Source: Phragmites australis
Lineage: Eukaryota > Streptophyta > Magnoliopsida > Poales > Poaceae
Length of the DNA: 64,000 nt
Reading direction: 5' to 3'
Assembly (NCBI RefSeq): GCF_958298935.1
Contig: NC_084941.1
Location: 20,000,001 to 20,064,000, forward strand
In this document: in pieces, positions 12,180 through 24,631 of the stretch
Layout of the letters: every line of letters starts with the position of its first letter
Numbering within the stretch: the first letter of the stretch is position 1
Made by a program: the position numbers and the translations under genes
The notes under the pieces: generated by a model
Database searches by the model: none
Seen by the model: the letters and a program-made list of their open reading frames with translations, nothing else
What the model was told of the DNA's origin: nothing

Positions 12180-15100
12180 TTAAACGATTAATGCTTCGTT
12201 ATGGTCACTACGTATGTAGGTAGCTTCCTCAGTGTCATCAATGAGAGAAAGTTTGACATTCTCTCCAAAAGGAGGCAGGTCATCGAATTTGTCACAGTCT
12301 TCTTCATTGACAACATCCTCAACACTGACAATCTTTCTTTTTCCTTGAAGAACCACGTGACGCTCCTCCTTGATAGCTGGGTCCGGGCCCTTTACATAGA
12401 CTTGTGCAACATCCTTGGAAAGCATGAATGGTTGTTCTCTGTATCTGACGAGTTTGACGTCCACGATAGTCATACCATACTTGTCGACCTTGACTCCCCC
12501 TGGGAGCCTGACCCAGTGGCACCGAAACAGAGGGACCATCAACTCGCCATATTCAAGCTCGCAAATCTCCTCTATGAATCCATAGTAGGTCTCCATGTTG
12601 CCAATGTGGTCATAGGCATCAATTCAGACATCGCTATTTTGATTAGTGCTCTTGTTTTCTTGTGCTCTCGTATAAAATGTATAACCATTGATCTCGTATG
12701 CTTGGAATGTACGAATCGTAGTTGACGGGCCATTGCCAGCAGTTCCAACAGAGCATCGTCGGCATTCTTACCCATCATGTGTTGACGTAACCAATTACTG
12801 AAATTATTTCTATGCTCTCTTGCAATCCAATCATCTGACTTCGTTGGATTTGTGGAGCATAGCATGCTCACGTGCATATTGACATACGGGCTCACTACAA
12901 GTGACTATTGTAGAACTGTAAAGTGTGCTTAAGTGAATGAAACACGATCTTTGATATGGATTGAAGTATGACCTATCATCCCTTTCCCCTTTAGCCTCCC
13001 ATCATAGCAAGATATAGGCATACCAATCATGTTCAGTTTCATGTAGTCGATGCAAAACTCAATGACCTCCTTCGTACTCCATCCTTGGGCAATGCAACCT
13101 TTCGGGCGACCTCAATTACGAACATATTTCTTCAGAACCCTCATGAATCTTTTGAAAGGATACATCTGATGCAGAAACACGGGGCCAAGGATCTTTATCT
13201 TACCCACAATGTGAACAATTAGATGGGGCATTATATCAAACAATATCAATGGGAAAATAGTCTCAAATTGACATATAGTATGGACCACGTCTTCCTGCAG
13301 CTTGGCTATTTTGTTCGGATCAATGACCTTATGTGAAATTGCGTTGAAGAATGAACATAGCTTTATGATTGGGTCTCAGACCTTATCCAGTAGAATACCT
13401 CTAATTACAACTGGAAGCATCTGCATCATCATCACATAACAATCATGAGACTTCATGCTAACTAACTTCTTATCTTTCATGTTTAATAAGCTCCTGATAT
13501 TGGAGGAGTAACCAGTCAGAACTTTGACATCACGCAAGCAACCACACAGGCGGATCATCTCTTCCTTGCTCACAGTGTAGCAAGTTGTGGGAAGTTTCTT
13601 TTTGTCATTGTCAAATTTTATGTAATATAGGTCCTTCCTAAGGTTCATTTCTTCTAGGTCTAGCCATGCATTTAATTTATCTTTTGTTTTGCCGGATATG
13701 TCTAATAAGTTACCAATCAAACTATCAAGCACATTATTCTCCACGTGCATGACGTCGATTGTGTGTCGAACCATAAGATACTTCCAATAAGGCAGCAACC
13801 AAAATATTGATATTTTTTTTCCATATAGAAGCATGTTGCCCAGCCAGGATTTTTTACTGCCTGTCCCCCTTCCAAGTACAACTCTAAGTGTCTTTACCAT
13901 CTTAAATACCTATTCTCTAGTGTGAATCTTTAGAGCTTGATGATGCTCCATTGTCCCATCAAAAGCACTTTTATTCTTACAGTTTGGGTGATCTGGACGA
14001 AGGAACCTACGGTGTCACATGAAGATCATTTTCCTACTGTTCGTCAGCCACCGCCCCCCCCCCCAGTTTCCTCCAAGCACTGAACACATCCATTGTACCC
14101 TTTTATAGTCTGTCCTGATAGGTTACCAAGAGCGGGCCAATCTAAGATCGTTACGAACAGCATAGCGCACAAGCTAAATTCCCACGTCTGTACTCATCTC
14201 ATACCCATACACCATCTTTCCACAGTACAAGAAGATCTTCAACCAATGATTTGAGGTAAAAATTGATATCGTTGCCTAGTTGATTTGGCCCATTAATCAG
14301 CAAAGGCATCATAAGGTACTTCCGCTTCATGCACATCCAAGGTGGTTGTAGATACAAAGATTCACATGCAAAAGCTATCAGTATTTCTCGTGTTGTCGAA
14401 AGGATTCATCACATCTGTACTCAACCCGAACCTTATATTCCTCACTTCATCTCTGAATTCCTTGTATTTTGAATCAAATCTCCTCCATTGCATGCCATCA
14501 GTAGGGTGTCTAAGTATTCCATCTTTATTGCATTGTTCGGCGTGACATCACATCAACTTGATATTTGCTCTATTAGCATACAATCACTTCAAACGGGGGA
14601 TTATAGGGAAATACCAAATCACCTCGGGGGGACTTTTCTTCTTTCTTTTCACCCCCACGCCATCGCTCTTAGTATCATCAACGTTGCGCTTGTACAGTGG
14701 TGCATTGCAAATGCGACATGCTTCCAAGTCTGCATCCTCGTCGTGAAACATGTAGTCATTTCCACATGCATGTATTTTCTCTACTTCCAATCCCAACGGG
14801 TAGACAACCTACTTGACATGGTACGTATTTCGGGCAACACGTTCCCCCTTAGAAGCAATTCCCTCAAAAATTCTAACAATTCATTGAAGCCCTTATCGGC
14901 CCAACCATTGCTTGCCTTCATTTGCATCAGTGTCAGTACCACATGCAACTTGTTGTGCTCATCTTTACAGTTCGAGTAAACTGTTGTTTTAGAGTCCTCT
15001 ACCATGCACTGAAACTTTTGATGTTGTCTTCCATTCGTGAAGTCCTCCTCCCCATCGCGCAACATTTGCTCTAAGTTGTCTTCATTGTTGCCAACAAAAG

Positions 15101-15467
15101 TGTCCCCTCCATCATTCTCGATAAAAGTATCTTCAAATGCCGATATATCGAAGTCTTAATTAGCCATCATATCGTTGCTTATGTCTTCTTCGACTGTTGG
15201 TTGGCCTTCACGCACAACATCTCCAAGTTCACCGTGCTCAGTCCAGCGGGTATAGCCAGCCTTGAAACCCATGTGAATCAATTGTGCACAGATCTGCTCT
15301 GTGTTTGAAAACTACTTCTCGTTCATGCAGTCTACACACGAACATCACATATAGTGATTGGCATGCTTCCTTTTTGGCTTGTTGTACAGTACGGTAGCCC
15401 TTAGAAAATTCTTAACGCTAACAAAGAACTCTGGCCCTCGATCCTTGCACATTCATGATTGATCCAT
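12180..15467 (-). pseudogene. CACTA TNP2 transposase (decayed)
   Basis: The minus strand begins at an ATG near 15467 with a transposase-associated domain (PEFFVSVKNFLRATVLYNKP, then ICAQLIHMGFKAGYTRWTEH). It continues with LMQMKASNGWADKGFNELL and CGNDYMFHDEDADLEACRIC. The TNP2 core at 13376-13900 has YWKYLMVRHTIDVMHVENNV and NIRSLLNMKDKKLVSMKSHD. A DUF4218-like part (about 12900-13375, LCSFFNAISHKVIDPNKIAK) and a DUF4216-like C-terminus (12180-12596, YYGFIEEICELEYGELMVPL) follow. This is the full domain order of a TNP2 protein. A TGA at the fifth codon, other stops and frame changes show it is inactive. Confidence 0.85.
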
Positions 15468-16439
15468 CTGTAAATCATTATAATTAAACACATTCAACTT
15501 ATAATCATTAAATATTTTAAAATTTAGAACAAACTTATTGAATTACTTCGCATCTTGATTGGTCCCTATTTGAGGGCCCATATCCTTTCAGTACTTGGGG
15601 CAGGTCGGGGGACCCACCTTCCAAAGGCTGCCGTGTCCAATTGCGACCTGTGGGTGGACGTGCCATCCCTACAAAATAGTATTGTATCAATTGTGTTAAA
15701 TTCACTATGTTGATTAATGAACAGAGGAAACCACTGAATTATTTTTTAAATTCAAGACTTTAAAAATATACGCAAACCACATACTAGAAAATTAGAGCTA
15801 GATTTTAGGGGCATTTGCAAATACCTCCATGATTTTTTATTCTTTGCAAGGATCCCACTCAAATGACAGTTTTAGTGGTATTTTTGTAATCTTTTAATGG
15901 TAATAACGGTTCAAGTAGTGGCAAATTTGCAATTATCCATAGATTTTAATGTACGCACCCACATCTATTTACATGTGACTATCAATCTACTCCTTAAATC
16001 ATCTACAATAGCAAAATAGCGGTCATTCTCTAATTTATATCATATTAGAGCTCTTTCTCATTCCAAAATTCAACATCAAGGAACAACCACCTAAATTCAA
16101 ATCTAGAGCAATATAGCAACTGAATCCAACTAAGAATCAAATGTAGATCATCTCTATACATCTAATAATGACAAAGTTGCAAAGTTTACCTAAATTATAT
16201 CTCAATTGCATCTCTAAATCCATAACCATAGAACAAGCACCAACCATCAACCCTAGAGCAATCTACCAAGTAAATCTATCTAAAAAAGAAATATAGATCA
16301 TCTTATTAACCTTAGAGTAGTTGACTCCTCCAAATCTTGAATCCTCCAACCGTAGAGATGGCAAAAATGGTGATCGGCACTATTCTAGTGGGCTTGCGGC
16401 GGCTCTAGTCACGCTGGTTGCGCTTGGAGGAGAAGGTGG
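15468..16439. other. CACTA-1 5' leader, non-coding
   Basis: AT-rich sequence upstream of the TNP2 start and before the terminal repeats. The TNP2 promoter is expected here, but I see no motif clear enough to mark. Confidence 0.5.
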
Positions 16440-16674
16440 ACTTTATACTATAGCGCTCCATCAGTGCCGGTTGGCCTATAGAACCGACACTGATATATTG
16501 ATGCCGGTTCCAACCACGAACCAGCACTAATAGTATCTATCAGTACTGGTTCTTAACTCATCAGTGGGTGTTCACGTGTGGGAGTTTAAGAATCGGCACT
16601 GATACGTTAACAGTATCGGTTACTATTGAACCGATACTGATGAAGCACCACATATGTGGTATTCTGTAGTAGTG
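16440..16674. repeat. CACTA-1 right subterminal repeats and terminal repeat
   Basis: Repeated atcagtgccggtt-type words in both orientations (about 16458-16640), followed by the inverted terminal repeat ending gtagtagtg at 16674. Confidence 0.8.
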
Positions 16675-16677
16675 CTC

Positions 16678-17039
16678 TAAAATCAGGGACTCCATTGCTT
16701 GCGCACTTGGAAGCACTACCTTTTGGATCAAGGGAAAATGTGAGTTTGAAAACCAAAGGAAACAACAATAGAGAGAGCCAACCAAGAATGAAAGAACCTA
16801 GAAACAAACCCGCAAGCGAATACCAAACTGAGTAAGAAGGAGGAAGGGGCGAACGCGGCTTACTAAGCAAGAAGGCTCCAAGCAGCCTAATAAGCTTGCA
16901 ACTTTGCAACATAAGCGGTATAGCTAAGCTTACTCACCAAGGGCCGATAGATAGAGCTGCTCTTGTTGCTAATGGAAAAAGATTGGAGTGAAGTTTAGTG
17001 TGCTTTCTAAGATCGGAGGAGGAAAAGAATGAAGGTGTG
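16678..17039. other. Unexplained 360 bp between CACTA-1 and copia gag
   Basis: The copia gag reading frame is recognisable up to about 17040 and resumes at 5268, but this segment does not continue it. It may be an older insertion into the gag, or gag sequence too decayed to see. Confidence 0.4.
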
Positions 17040-17364
17040 GGCGTGAAGGAGATCAATGCCGACATGCATTGTCTTGATGGAATCCCACGCCTCCTTGGTG
17101 CTTGCCTTGATAGCAAGTGTTGAGATCATTGGGACGGCACACAGGATGGCCTCCATTGCCTTCTTTTCCTCATGCAGTTCCATGTCGCCGGTCTCAACTA
17201 TGTCTTAGAGACCGCATGCCTGCAACATTACCTATGAGTGACCAGTTGCCATAGTTTGTGTATGTGAGCATGGGATATACAGCTGATCCCCTGACCTCCT
17301 TCACCACCTGGCATACCACCAGTTCGGTGTTGTTGCCGCTACCACAATGTGGACTCTGGGACAT
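17040..17364 (-). pseudogene. Copia gag, N-terminal half (right of CACTA-1)
   Basis: From an ATG at 17364 the minus strand reads MSQSPHCGSGNNTELVVCQV, then YPMLTYTNYGNWSL, and after small changes METGDMELHEEKKAMEAIL-like sequence, AVPMISTLAIKASTKEAWDS and IKTMHVG. These are the DUF4219/UBN2 blocks that begin plant copia gag. The ORF follows a primer-binding site (17436-17447), as expected. It is missing its middle, which is picked up at 5268 beyond the CACTA element. Confidence 0.75.
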
Positions 17365-17435
17365 GACGATGGAGATATGGAGTGCCGGAGAGATTTTTCA
17401 AGCTAGAGCGCGACATAGTGGATCATGATAGCCAG

Positions 17436-17447
17436 CTCTGATGCCAA
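17436..17447 (-). promoter_or_regulatory. Primer-binding site of copia element
   Basis: The minus strand reads TGGCATCAGAGC, one base from the initiator-tRNA-Met complement TGGTATCAGAGC used by plant copia elements. It lies between the LTR and gag. Confidence 0.7.
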
Positions 17448-17451
17448 ATAC

Positions 17452-18307
17452 CAGCTGCTTTTCTGCTGCAACACACATGAACACGCACACACAACCTAAT
17501 CGAACTTGAGGAATAAGATGAATAGGAGATGGAACACAGGGGAACTTTTGTGCTACAAAACTGGGCAGCGTTTTTTGTTTTGATCATTGTCATTTAAAGG
17601 AAACGCCTAAAACTAAACGTGGACACTCAATGCCGCCCCATGCGTGCGCCACGATCCTCACGAGCTATACCATCCCACAATTCCAATCGTGCCATGTGAG
17701 ACTCAACTGAAAAAGGAAAATGACCCGCTCCCATGCGAATAGAGAGCACATATAGCTAAACAACAACATGGCTAGTAGATTGCCATGCTAACGATCTATT
17801 CCTATCAAACAATCAAAAAGAAAGCAATGCGTAGGATTAATAAACATGCAACATCTGATGGAGTTCTGGGGGAAGGTGCTGGTGCTGCTGGGTGAGTACT
17901 CCGTCAGACATGGCGTGGCGCAGTGCACCTGTGTATTCAAGATCTTCGAGATGGTGCTTGAGATTTTGCCCCATGTTCAAGGCGCCAAAGCTTACAAGGT
18001 GGAGCTCCGGGAGCTGCACGACCGAGCGCTCTATAAATTTGCCGCAAGGATCCCCTCTTATCCCTTTATGTTAAATAGGAATCAGAGATATACATGGTTG
18101 GAAATTTGAATCCTCATCTAAGTTACAATAGCTAGACTTTGTCAGACTACTACAAGATTCAAACTTCTATCTATTAATGCATGGCTAATCAGTTAAAACT
18201 CCTAGCCGATTACAGATAGGATCATGCTAGCACTAATAGGCTGAACTGGTTATGGATAGAGGCGCCATATAGATCATATATGCTATTCGAACTAATATAT
18301 CTTAACA
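17452..18307 (-). mobile_element. Copia LTR (about 850 bp)
   Basis: On the minus strand it starts TGTTAAGATATATTAG at 18307, directly after a purine tract (GATTGAGGGATGA), and ends near the primer-binding site at 17447. A copia pol C-terminus lies on its upstream side and a gag on its downstream side, so this one LTR is shared by two internal regions. The exact inner edge (17452-17464) is uncertain. Confidence 0.65.
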
Positions 18308-18308
18308 T

Positions 18309-18426
18309 CATCCCTCAATCTAGACCGGGCGCAGCAAGTTTCATATTGCTTCGACATCGAATGAAGAGTTGAGTTGATAGTGGCTTTGTTGGAGTATCAG
18401 CTAGTTGATCTTTTGATGATATACTA
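18309..18426 (-). pseudogene. Copia pol C-terminal tail (RNase H end)
   Basis: The minus strand reads SSKDQLADTPTKPLSTQLFI and then RCRSNMKLAAPGLD. This is the conserved end of copia pol (SKDQxADxxTKxL), followed by a polypurine tract and the LTR. It is cut off at about 18426, where CACTA-like subterminal repeats begin. Confidence 0.7.
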
Positions 18427-18830
18427 CATAAACAACCATCAGTGTCGGTTTAGAACCGCCGTTAGTGCCGGTTTTTTAACTGACATTGCGCAATTGAAAA
18501 TGATAATTTGGGATTATCACTGCTAGTTCCTAAACTGGTTGTGCTCATTGTCTATCATTGTCGGTTTGACCAACAAACCAACAGTGACATTTCTACTGTC
18601 ACTGCTGGTTTTATCCACGAACTAGCAGTGATATTACCACTATCACTGCCAATTTCAACCATGAACCGGTAGTGATATCACCACTGTTATTGGCGGTTAT
18701 TAGATCCATGAACCTGCAGTGATATCTCCACTATCATGGCATGTTCATGACATTAGCCAACAGTGATAAAATAAAATCACTGTCACCGCCAGTTCATGGC
18801 TCAAACCGACAGTGATAATTCCACACCCAA
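18427..18830. repeat. CACTA-type subterminal repeat block (CACTA-3, one end)
   Basis: Starts with ctacataaacaacc, close to a CACTA terminus, then many copies of tcactgccggtt and aaccggcagtgata-type words in both orientations. It interrupts the copia pol end. Related words recur at 22430-22880, 24340-24460 and 25430-25560, so the other end may be as far as about 25560. I could not find a matching CACTA terminus there. Confidence 0.55.
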
Positions 18831-19014
18831 AAAAGCATAGCATATATGGTTCACATTCATGACATATCACATACAGGTAACCGTCACATATCGCATTTAG
18901 AGAGGGTTCACATATAGGTAATCATCACATTTCACATATATGGTTGTCATACAGTTCATCATTCACAGATGGTTTCATCATTTATTTATATAGAAATTGA
19001 AAAGGAGGCATTAA

Positions 19015-20631
19015 CACTATATAAAAAAAAGCTCATTAGTGGCAGGTGTCACACTTGGCACTCTAAACGCATCACTAATGTGGACTCATTAGTGACGGGT
19101 CTAGACCCGATCCGTCAGAGATGATTGTACATCCATGACGGGTTGGTTCCAGACCTGCCACTGATGACTGTACATCAGTGACGGGTGTGTTTAAAAAACA
19201 AAAAAAAGAAAACTTTTTCGCATTCGACTAACGAACCCCCACGGCTCCTATGGTCGCTCTCACTCGAACTGTGCAAATTACGTGCTCGTGCATCTTCTAG
19301 GATTTGAACTGGTGACCTCCCCCTCGCGCAAAGCTTCCTTACCATCTCACCTCATAGTCTTACCCGATGAATATGTCAAAATTAATTCTTTTGACCTTTC
19401 CTGCTCATATGTTTGAACGATTATTTAGGCATCTATATGGCTTTAATGAAAAGTTGTCAACTACAAAATTGCAAATCTCGTCAAGTTCTACAATGTTCGT
19501 ATAAAGTTTGTCTCCATCCGACTCCGTATGAAAAAATAAATTTGTGTTCAATCCGTGCATTGTTCAGTAAAACAGCCATAACTTTTGCATACGAAATCTG
19601 ATTTCGACGTTCAACCTCACTTTCGAAGCTAATGAGGAGGCACATCCAAAATAATTCACATGTTTACACACGTGCCTTTCTTGATCCCCAAAAAGGCTTG
19701 AAAGACCCTCGATAGGATCTCTGAAGTTTTTGGTCGAAAATTGACCTTCTCCAATTTGACTGAATTTTTTTAGACATAGTGCTACACCTGAAAGTTATTG
19801 TTGCACTGATGTTTCATCAATCCGAGTTACCAAACTCATGATAATTTTTTTTGAATTTGCAATTTTCAACTTTGTGGTCCTATTTGTGGCTTTTTTAATC
19901 ATTCCTATTTGTTTTACACCAGATACAGCAATTTAGTTTGTGGTCAAGTGTGTGGTTTCCTTCAACATTATTTAGACAATTATTTGTGCATCTATATGGC
20001 TGTAAATAAAAATTTTATCAACTACAAAGTTGTAGATCTCGTCGAGAGCTATAATTTTCATATAAAGTTTGTCTTCATCCGTTCCCGTATGAAAAAGTTA
20101 TGGATTTCCAAAATGAGTTGCATTTAATCACTAGTGACGGGTTATAGTTATCACCCATCACCAATGACTCTATTCAGATTTCGAGTAGCCTTTTGATATT
20201 GGCCACATTAGTGATGGATCATAGCTGTAACCCATCACTAATATGTGTTCTTCTGACCAGCTACAACTCAAAATCTAACTAATCATTAGTGACGGGTTAT
20301 AGCTTTCACATTAGTGATGGGTCATAGTTCTCACCCGTCACTAATGAGTGGCCCCGGCACTATACGGTCCAGAGGCTGTATTTTTTGTGTGTCTCATCTC
20401 TACCCTTCACTAATGACTCTATCATTAGTGATGTGCTTTCATATGAGCCGTCATTGCGGTCTTTAGTGACGGGAGATTTCCTCTCCCATCACTAATGACT
20501 TGGTCGGGTCTCAGCTTAGGGTCACATTAGTGACAGGTCGTCATTGGACCCATCACTAATATAACATTAGTGACAATTTCTTAGCGGTCATCACTAATAT
20601 GGTGTCTCCTACGTTAATTTCTTACATAGTG
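19015..20631. mobile_element. Non-autonomous CACTA element, 1.6 kb (CACTA-2)
   Basis: The left end reads CACTATATAAAAAAAAGC and the reverse complement of the right end reads CACTATGTAAGAAATTAAC. A 3-bp target duplication TAA flanks it (19012-19014 and 20632-20634). Subterminal words attagtgacgggt are densely repeated near both ends. There is no coding sequence. Inside, two diverged copies of a roughly 130-bp segment (about 19410-19540 and 19970-20110) share words such as gcatctatatggct and ataaagtttgtc. Confidence 0.88.
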
Positions 20632-20634
20632 TAA

Positions 20635-23283
20635 TATGTAAAATTGCAAATCTTAGCACAATTTAGGAGGATTACATCTCTGTCATTGCAGAATGCATGT
20701 GAGTAGCTGAAATGAGCCCTCTTGAGAAATATTTTGGTGGTTAATCGTATGTTTGGCAGAGGAAATTTCACTGAGTAGAGAGGTAGGAGGGTGGCTCTAA
20801 TAGTCCTAAGATGATCACCATCCACCCCCTTGCCCTACTAAAATCTTTCCTGCTACGATCTCTCAACGATGGCCATCAAATGAACTTCAAAACAACATTA
20901 GTGAAACCCTGCATCATACGGATAAAAGCAATGTAAGATATGACATCTCATTGACAACTATATTATTGTTTGAAACTGTTGCCCTCATTGGCTCATGGTC
21001 TCAGCTTAGGGGCGCAAGTCATAAAATCAACAATACGTGGATTGTCACAATTCCACATCTCCTTATTCCACACCTCATATAATATGAGAGAGATTGAAAG
21101 AAAAGATACAAAATAGTGGCAATTAAGCTACGGATCCTCAATCATATAAGTACATAATCATCACAGGCTCATACAAGCTATTGTGCACTTCAGTCATACA
21201 AAAAAAGAGCAAGCTATCGTTCTAAGAAAATGACAATAAAAACTATTCATTTTTGACTTAGTTGTGTGTCCCAACATCACATTGAAACTTTATTTGACAC
21301 GGTATCATCATGGAAAATTACATCTACCTATTCAACATAGTCATTTTTCTACCATTAATCATCTATTTTTTCTCAACTAGCTAAGTGCTCATGCATTGCA
21401 ACAAAAACACAAACATTGAAAACATCAAGCACAAACTCATGATATGGAGATGTGAATGTGCCATGAGAGCATCACTGAATGAATACGTTAGGAGTGATAT
21501 TGTAGTTTGATTTCAGAGGGGATCCGAAAAAGGAGGAGGAGACTATCCACTAATTTTTCTCATAAATTTTTTGTATATATTCATTAGTAAAGCTAGTCTC
21601 ATATCTGTAGCCGGTAATGAGGTAGGGAAGCTGTAGGATGAGGTTGCACGACAAAAGTGGGTAAATTAATCAAGTTTTAGTATTTTTATTAGATGAGAGG
21701 ATAGTAGGAGAAGGGGTGATGTAGGAACCAACTTGTGTTTTATATAGTAGAGATAATCTTCTATCCGGTGACCATTTGCAACAACACATATCTAAGTTCT
21801 TATATTTGTAGGGAGAACTAGGAAATAGTTAGGGATTACCTTGGGGCAATGGCTCTAAGATTTGGACGAGCTTGCGTAGTGGAGAAGGCTAGGGAGGGTA
21901 CGACGCAAGGCCAAAGCCAAGGCATCATAGTGGAGGAGGCCGGGGAGGGCGTGGCATGGGGCGGATGCCGTGTTGTTGGAGTGGAGGAGGTCGGCATCAA
22001 TATGGATGAAGAGGCGACGTCAGCTTCGAGATGTGGAGGAGGTTGCACGGTGGATTGGCTATGAGATTTGGAGGAGGTCGCGGGTTGGAGGAGGCTGGTG
22101 TCTAGGTGGATGAGGGGTCGATGTCGGCATATAGATGTGATGGAGGCCATGCTGTGGGGTTGGCTACAAGATGTGGAGGAGGTCATGAGGAAGAGAAGGC
22201 TGGGGAGGGCATGGCGTGGGGTGGGAGCTGAGCCGTCGGAGTGGAGGAGGCCAGCAACAAGGTGGATGAGGAGGTGGCGTCGACTCCAAGATGTGGAGGC
22301 GGCCACATGGTGGAGGAGGCTAGCGTTGAGTGGATGAGGAGGCGGCAGCGCTTCCAAGATGTGGTGGCCAGGTGTGGCTAAGTGTTGAAAAAGGGTGGAG
22401 AAGGATGATTATATAAGGTAGTGAAATTATTGCCGATTCACAACTACAACTTGTAGTGATAGTATCAATGAGAAGGCTAAGGGAATCAAGGTACTATTCT
22501 ATCACTTTCAGTCGGTAACCTCGAATGATAGTGACTATCCACATAAATACATCTAAAAATTATGAATTGAGAAAAGGTTGTTTGAACTGCAAGGCCAGGA
22601 AAGCCACTCATATGTTCCAAACCACTGCAAGTCCAACACAACCCTTCGGTTGTACAAGTCAAAGATGAGATTTATAAAGCATGCAAGTTGTTCCTCGATA
22701 GATATTTTGGTAAGGATAGCAAATATAGCAAGTTGCCTTGGGCAAAGATATAGAGGGAGAGGTGAAATACGGTAAATAATTGGCTCACAACGATTGTGTT
22801 CACTTGGCCCAAATGATTATGACATACAGTGATATTATCAATGCCAGTTGTTAACCATAATTGGCAATGATACTGTCAACATAAAACACAACTTTAAAAT
22901 GTGAATTGGTAACAAGAACATAGAAGAAGCATTGTAACAATTGGGAAGATAAATAACTTAATATTAATAAATACAAATTACACCATAATACATAAAAGAA
23001 GTTTAAATATAATATATATAAAAAAGTTCATTACACCAGTTAAAAAACCCTCCTCGTGTTTAAATTGGTTGTTAGATCATCTCCCTCCTCTAGAAAGGTG
23101 ATGTGGCTCAATCTGGTGAAGACGATATTATCGTCATCAACATTGTACACATGACCATGTAGAAATAGAACATTCCCGGGTAATAGGCAGAGTACATTGC
23201 TGGGAATCAAAGGCAATCCAGGACAACATAACAATGTTTTGTCCCAGGGTGTGTTGGAGAATAGCATCAATGGTCATCCACCA
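20635..23283. other. No gene recognised; GC-rich minisatellite and repeat words
   Basis: A GC-rich imperfect repeat on gtggaggaggtc occupies about 21840-22340, and its ORFs on both strands look like composition artefacts. CACTA-type words (agtgata with ccagttg partners) occur at 22430-22520 and 22830-22880. Nothing else was recognised. Confidence 0.5.
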
Positions 23284-23968
23284 TGTTGAAATCTAAATTA
23301 CAACATAATGAACATGTATTTCATGGATACTAACTGTTCATGTCCTCATAACAATGGGGTGGAGTATTTATAGGCATACCCAACTACCTAAGTTCAAATT
23401 ACATTAATACCCTTGTTCATAGGAACATTCCCAGAATATTCCTAAGACATTAATGTCATTACATCCTTACAGACTATATCCTCACAAGACAGTACACATG
23501 TCATTTGGCCCTTCGAAAACCTGGGCATGTTTTCGATTTCCACTGGAGATTAGGAATCAATGGAGTTTCATTAGGATCCATTTTTTTGACAGGATTTATC
23601 ACTACTTTAGCTACTTTAGCGGTTTGGCCAGTCTGCCTCTAGGCCTTCTTTCTGCCTCATCCCTTCGTTCCTTGCCGACGCCTTTGGTGACCTTCATTCT
23701 CGCAGCTGAAGCGTTGGTCTTTGGGCCCTTTGCTTCACCTCAGGTAGCTCTTTGAGCCTCACTGATACCTTTGGGACTCCTGTTATTCGGGAGGCTGAAG
23801 ACTTGGCCTTCAAGCCTCTCGCTTCATGTTGTCTGCCCTTTCCGCTCCAAACCTACAAAATAGCTTCACTATTGTGTTAGCTCTATCAATTACTTCCTAT
23901 CTAGGGTTGACTGAGGTCGGCCAAAGTCAATTGGGGAGGGGGGGCTGACGTCTACCATTCCCCCAACA
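23284..23968 (-). mobile_element. Solo LTR, 685 bp
   Basis: The outer ends form the inverted TGTTG..CAACA pair, and a perfect 5-bp duplication CACCA flanks it (23279-23283 and 23969-23973). No gag or pol lies beside it. On the minus strand it starts TGTTGGGGGAATGG, very like the start of the gypsy-type LTR at 61072, so the two may be related. Unequal recombination between paired LTRs is the usual origin. Confidence 0.85.
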
Positions 23969-24631
23969 CACCAGCTTTAGGTTGGATGAACCTATCATCC
24001 CCAAACTAGAAGCAAACGTTATTGGTCACCTGGAATGAGACCTAGGTGACAAGCAACAAGCTGACCGACCTTAACCTCCAAGGATTAAAATGAGCCATCA
24101 CAATGACATAAGAAGTAGATATGCAAGAAATAAGATAAGAAAAATATAGATCTAAGTAAGGAAGAAGGAAGCACTAGATGATAATGAAAAGAAAAACGTG
24201 TTGCTTCACAAACCTTTGATGATCATCAGAAGAGAAATGGAGAACAAAGAACTATGCTCTCAATAGTGTCAGAGTAAATTCTCACTTGTGGCGTAGAGAA
24301 AAATGATAGAGGCTGGAGGATTAAATAAAGGTCGTAGTTGTGCCGGTTCAAGTTTCCAATATGCTGTGATAGATTGACACATCAATTACCATGCCCCCTA
24401 TCACTACAGATTGTAGTTACCAAGTGGTAGTGATATCTTAAATGCCCCTTCATACCTCCCACGTGCCCCTTCATTTATTTTGCACCATTGATACTGCATG
24501 TGTGATGCCTCTTCGTTGTCTACCACTTCGGCTTCCTTGAATGACCATTATAACGCTCACCCCTTCATCCCATGTGTAGATTAGTTCGTTCATCCTATAT
24601 ATAGCTAGCTTGCTAATTTCAGCCTCTGATC

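Larger units (their letters stand above)
5269..16674 (-). mobile_element. CACTA (En/Spm) DNA transposon, 11.4 kb (CACTA-1)
   Basis: The left end reads CACTACAGCAGATACC and the reverse complement of the right end reads CACTACTACAGAATACC. A 3-bp target duplication CTC flanks it (5266-5268 and 16675-16677). Both ends carry the subterminal word atcagtgccggtt and its inverse. Inside, all on the minus strand, are a TNP2 transposase (12180-15467) and a second gene with Transposase_24-like and ULP1-like parts (5523-9000). This is the gene content of large autonomous grass CACTA elements. Stops and frameshifts in both genes indicate it is no longer autonomous. It sits within a copia gag sequence. Confidence 0.9.

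Noticed and set aside
21836..22357. Long ORFs on both strands in a GC-rich stretch
   Set aside because: They follow gtggaggagg-type repeats and overlap each other on opposite strands.
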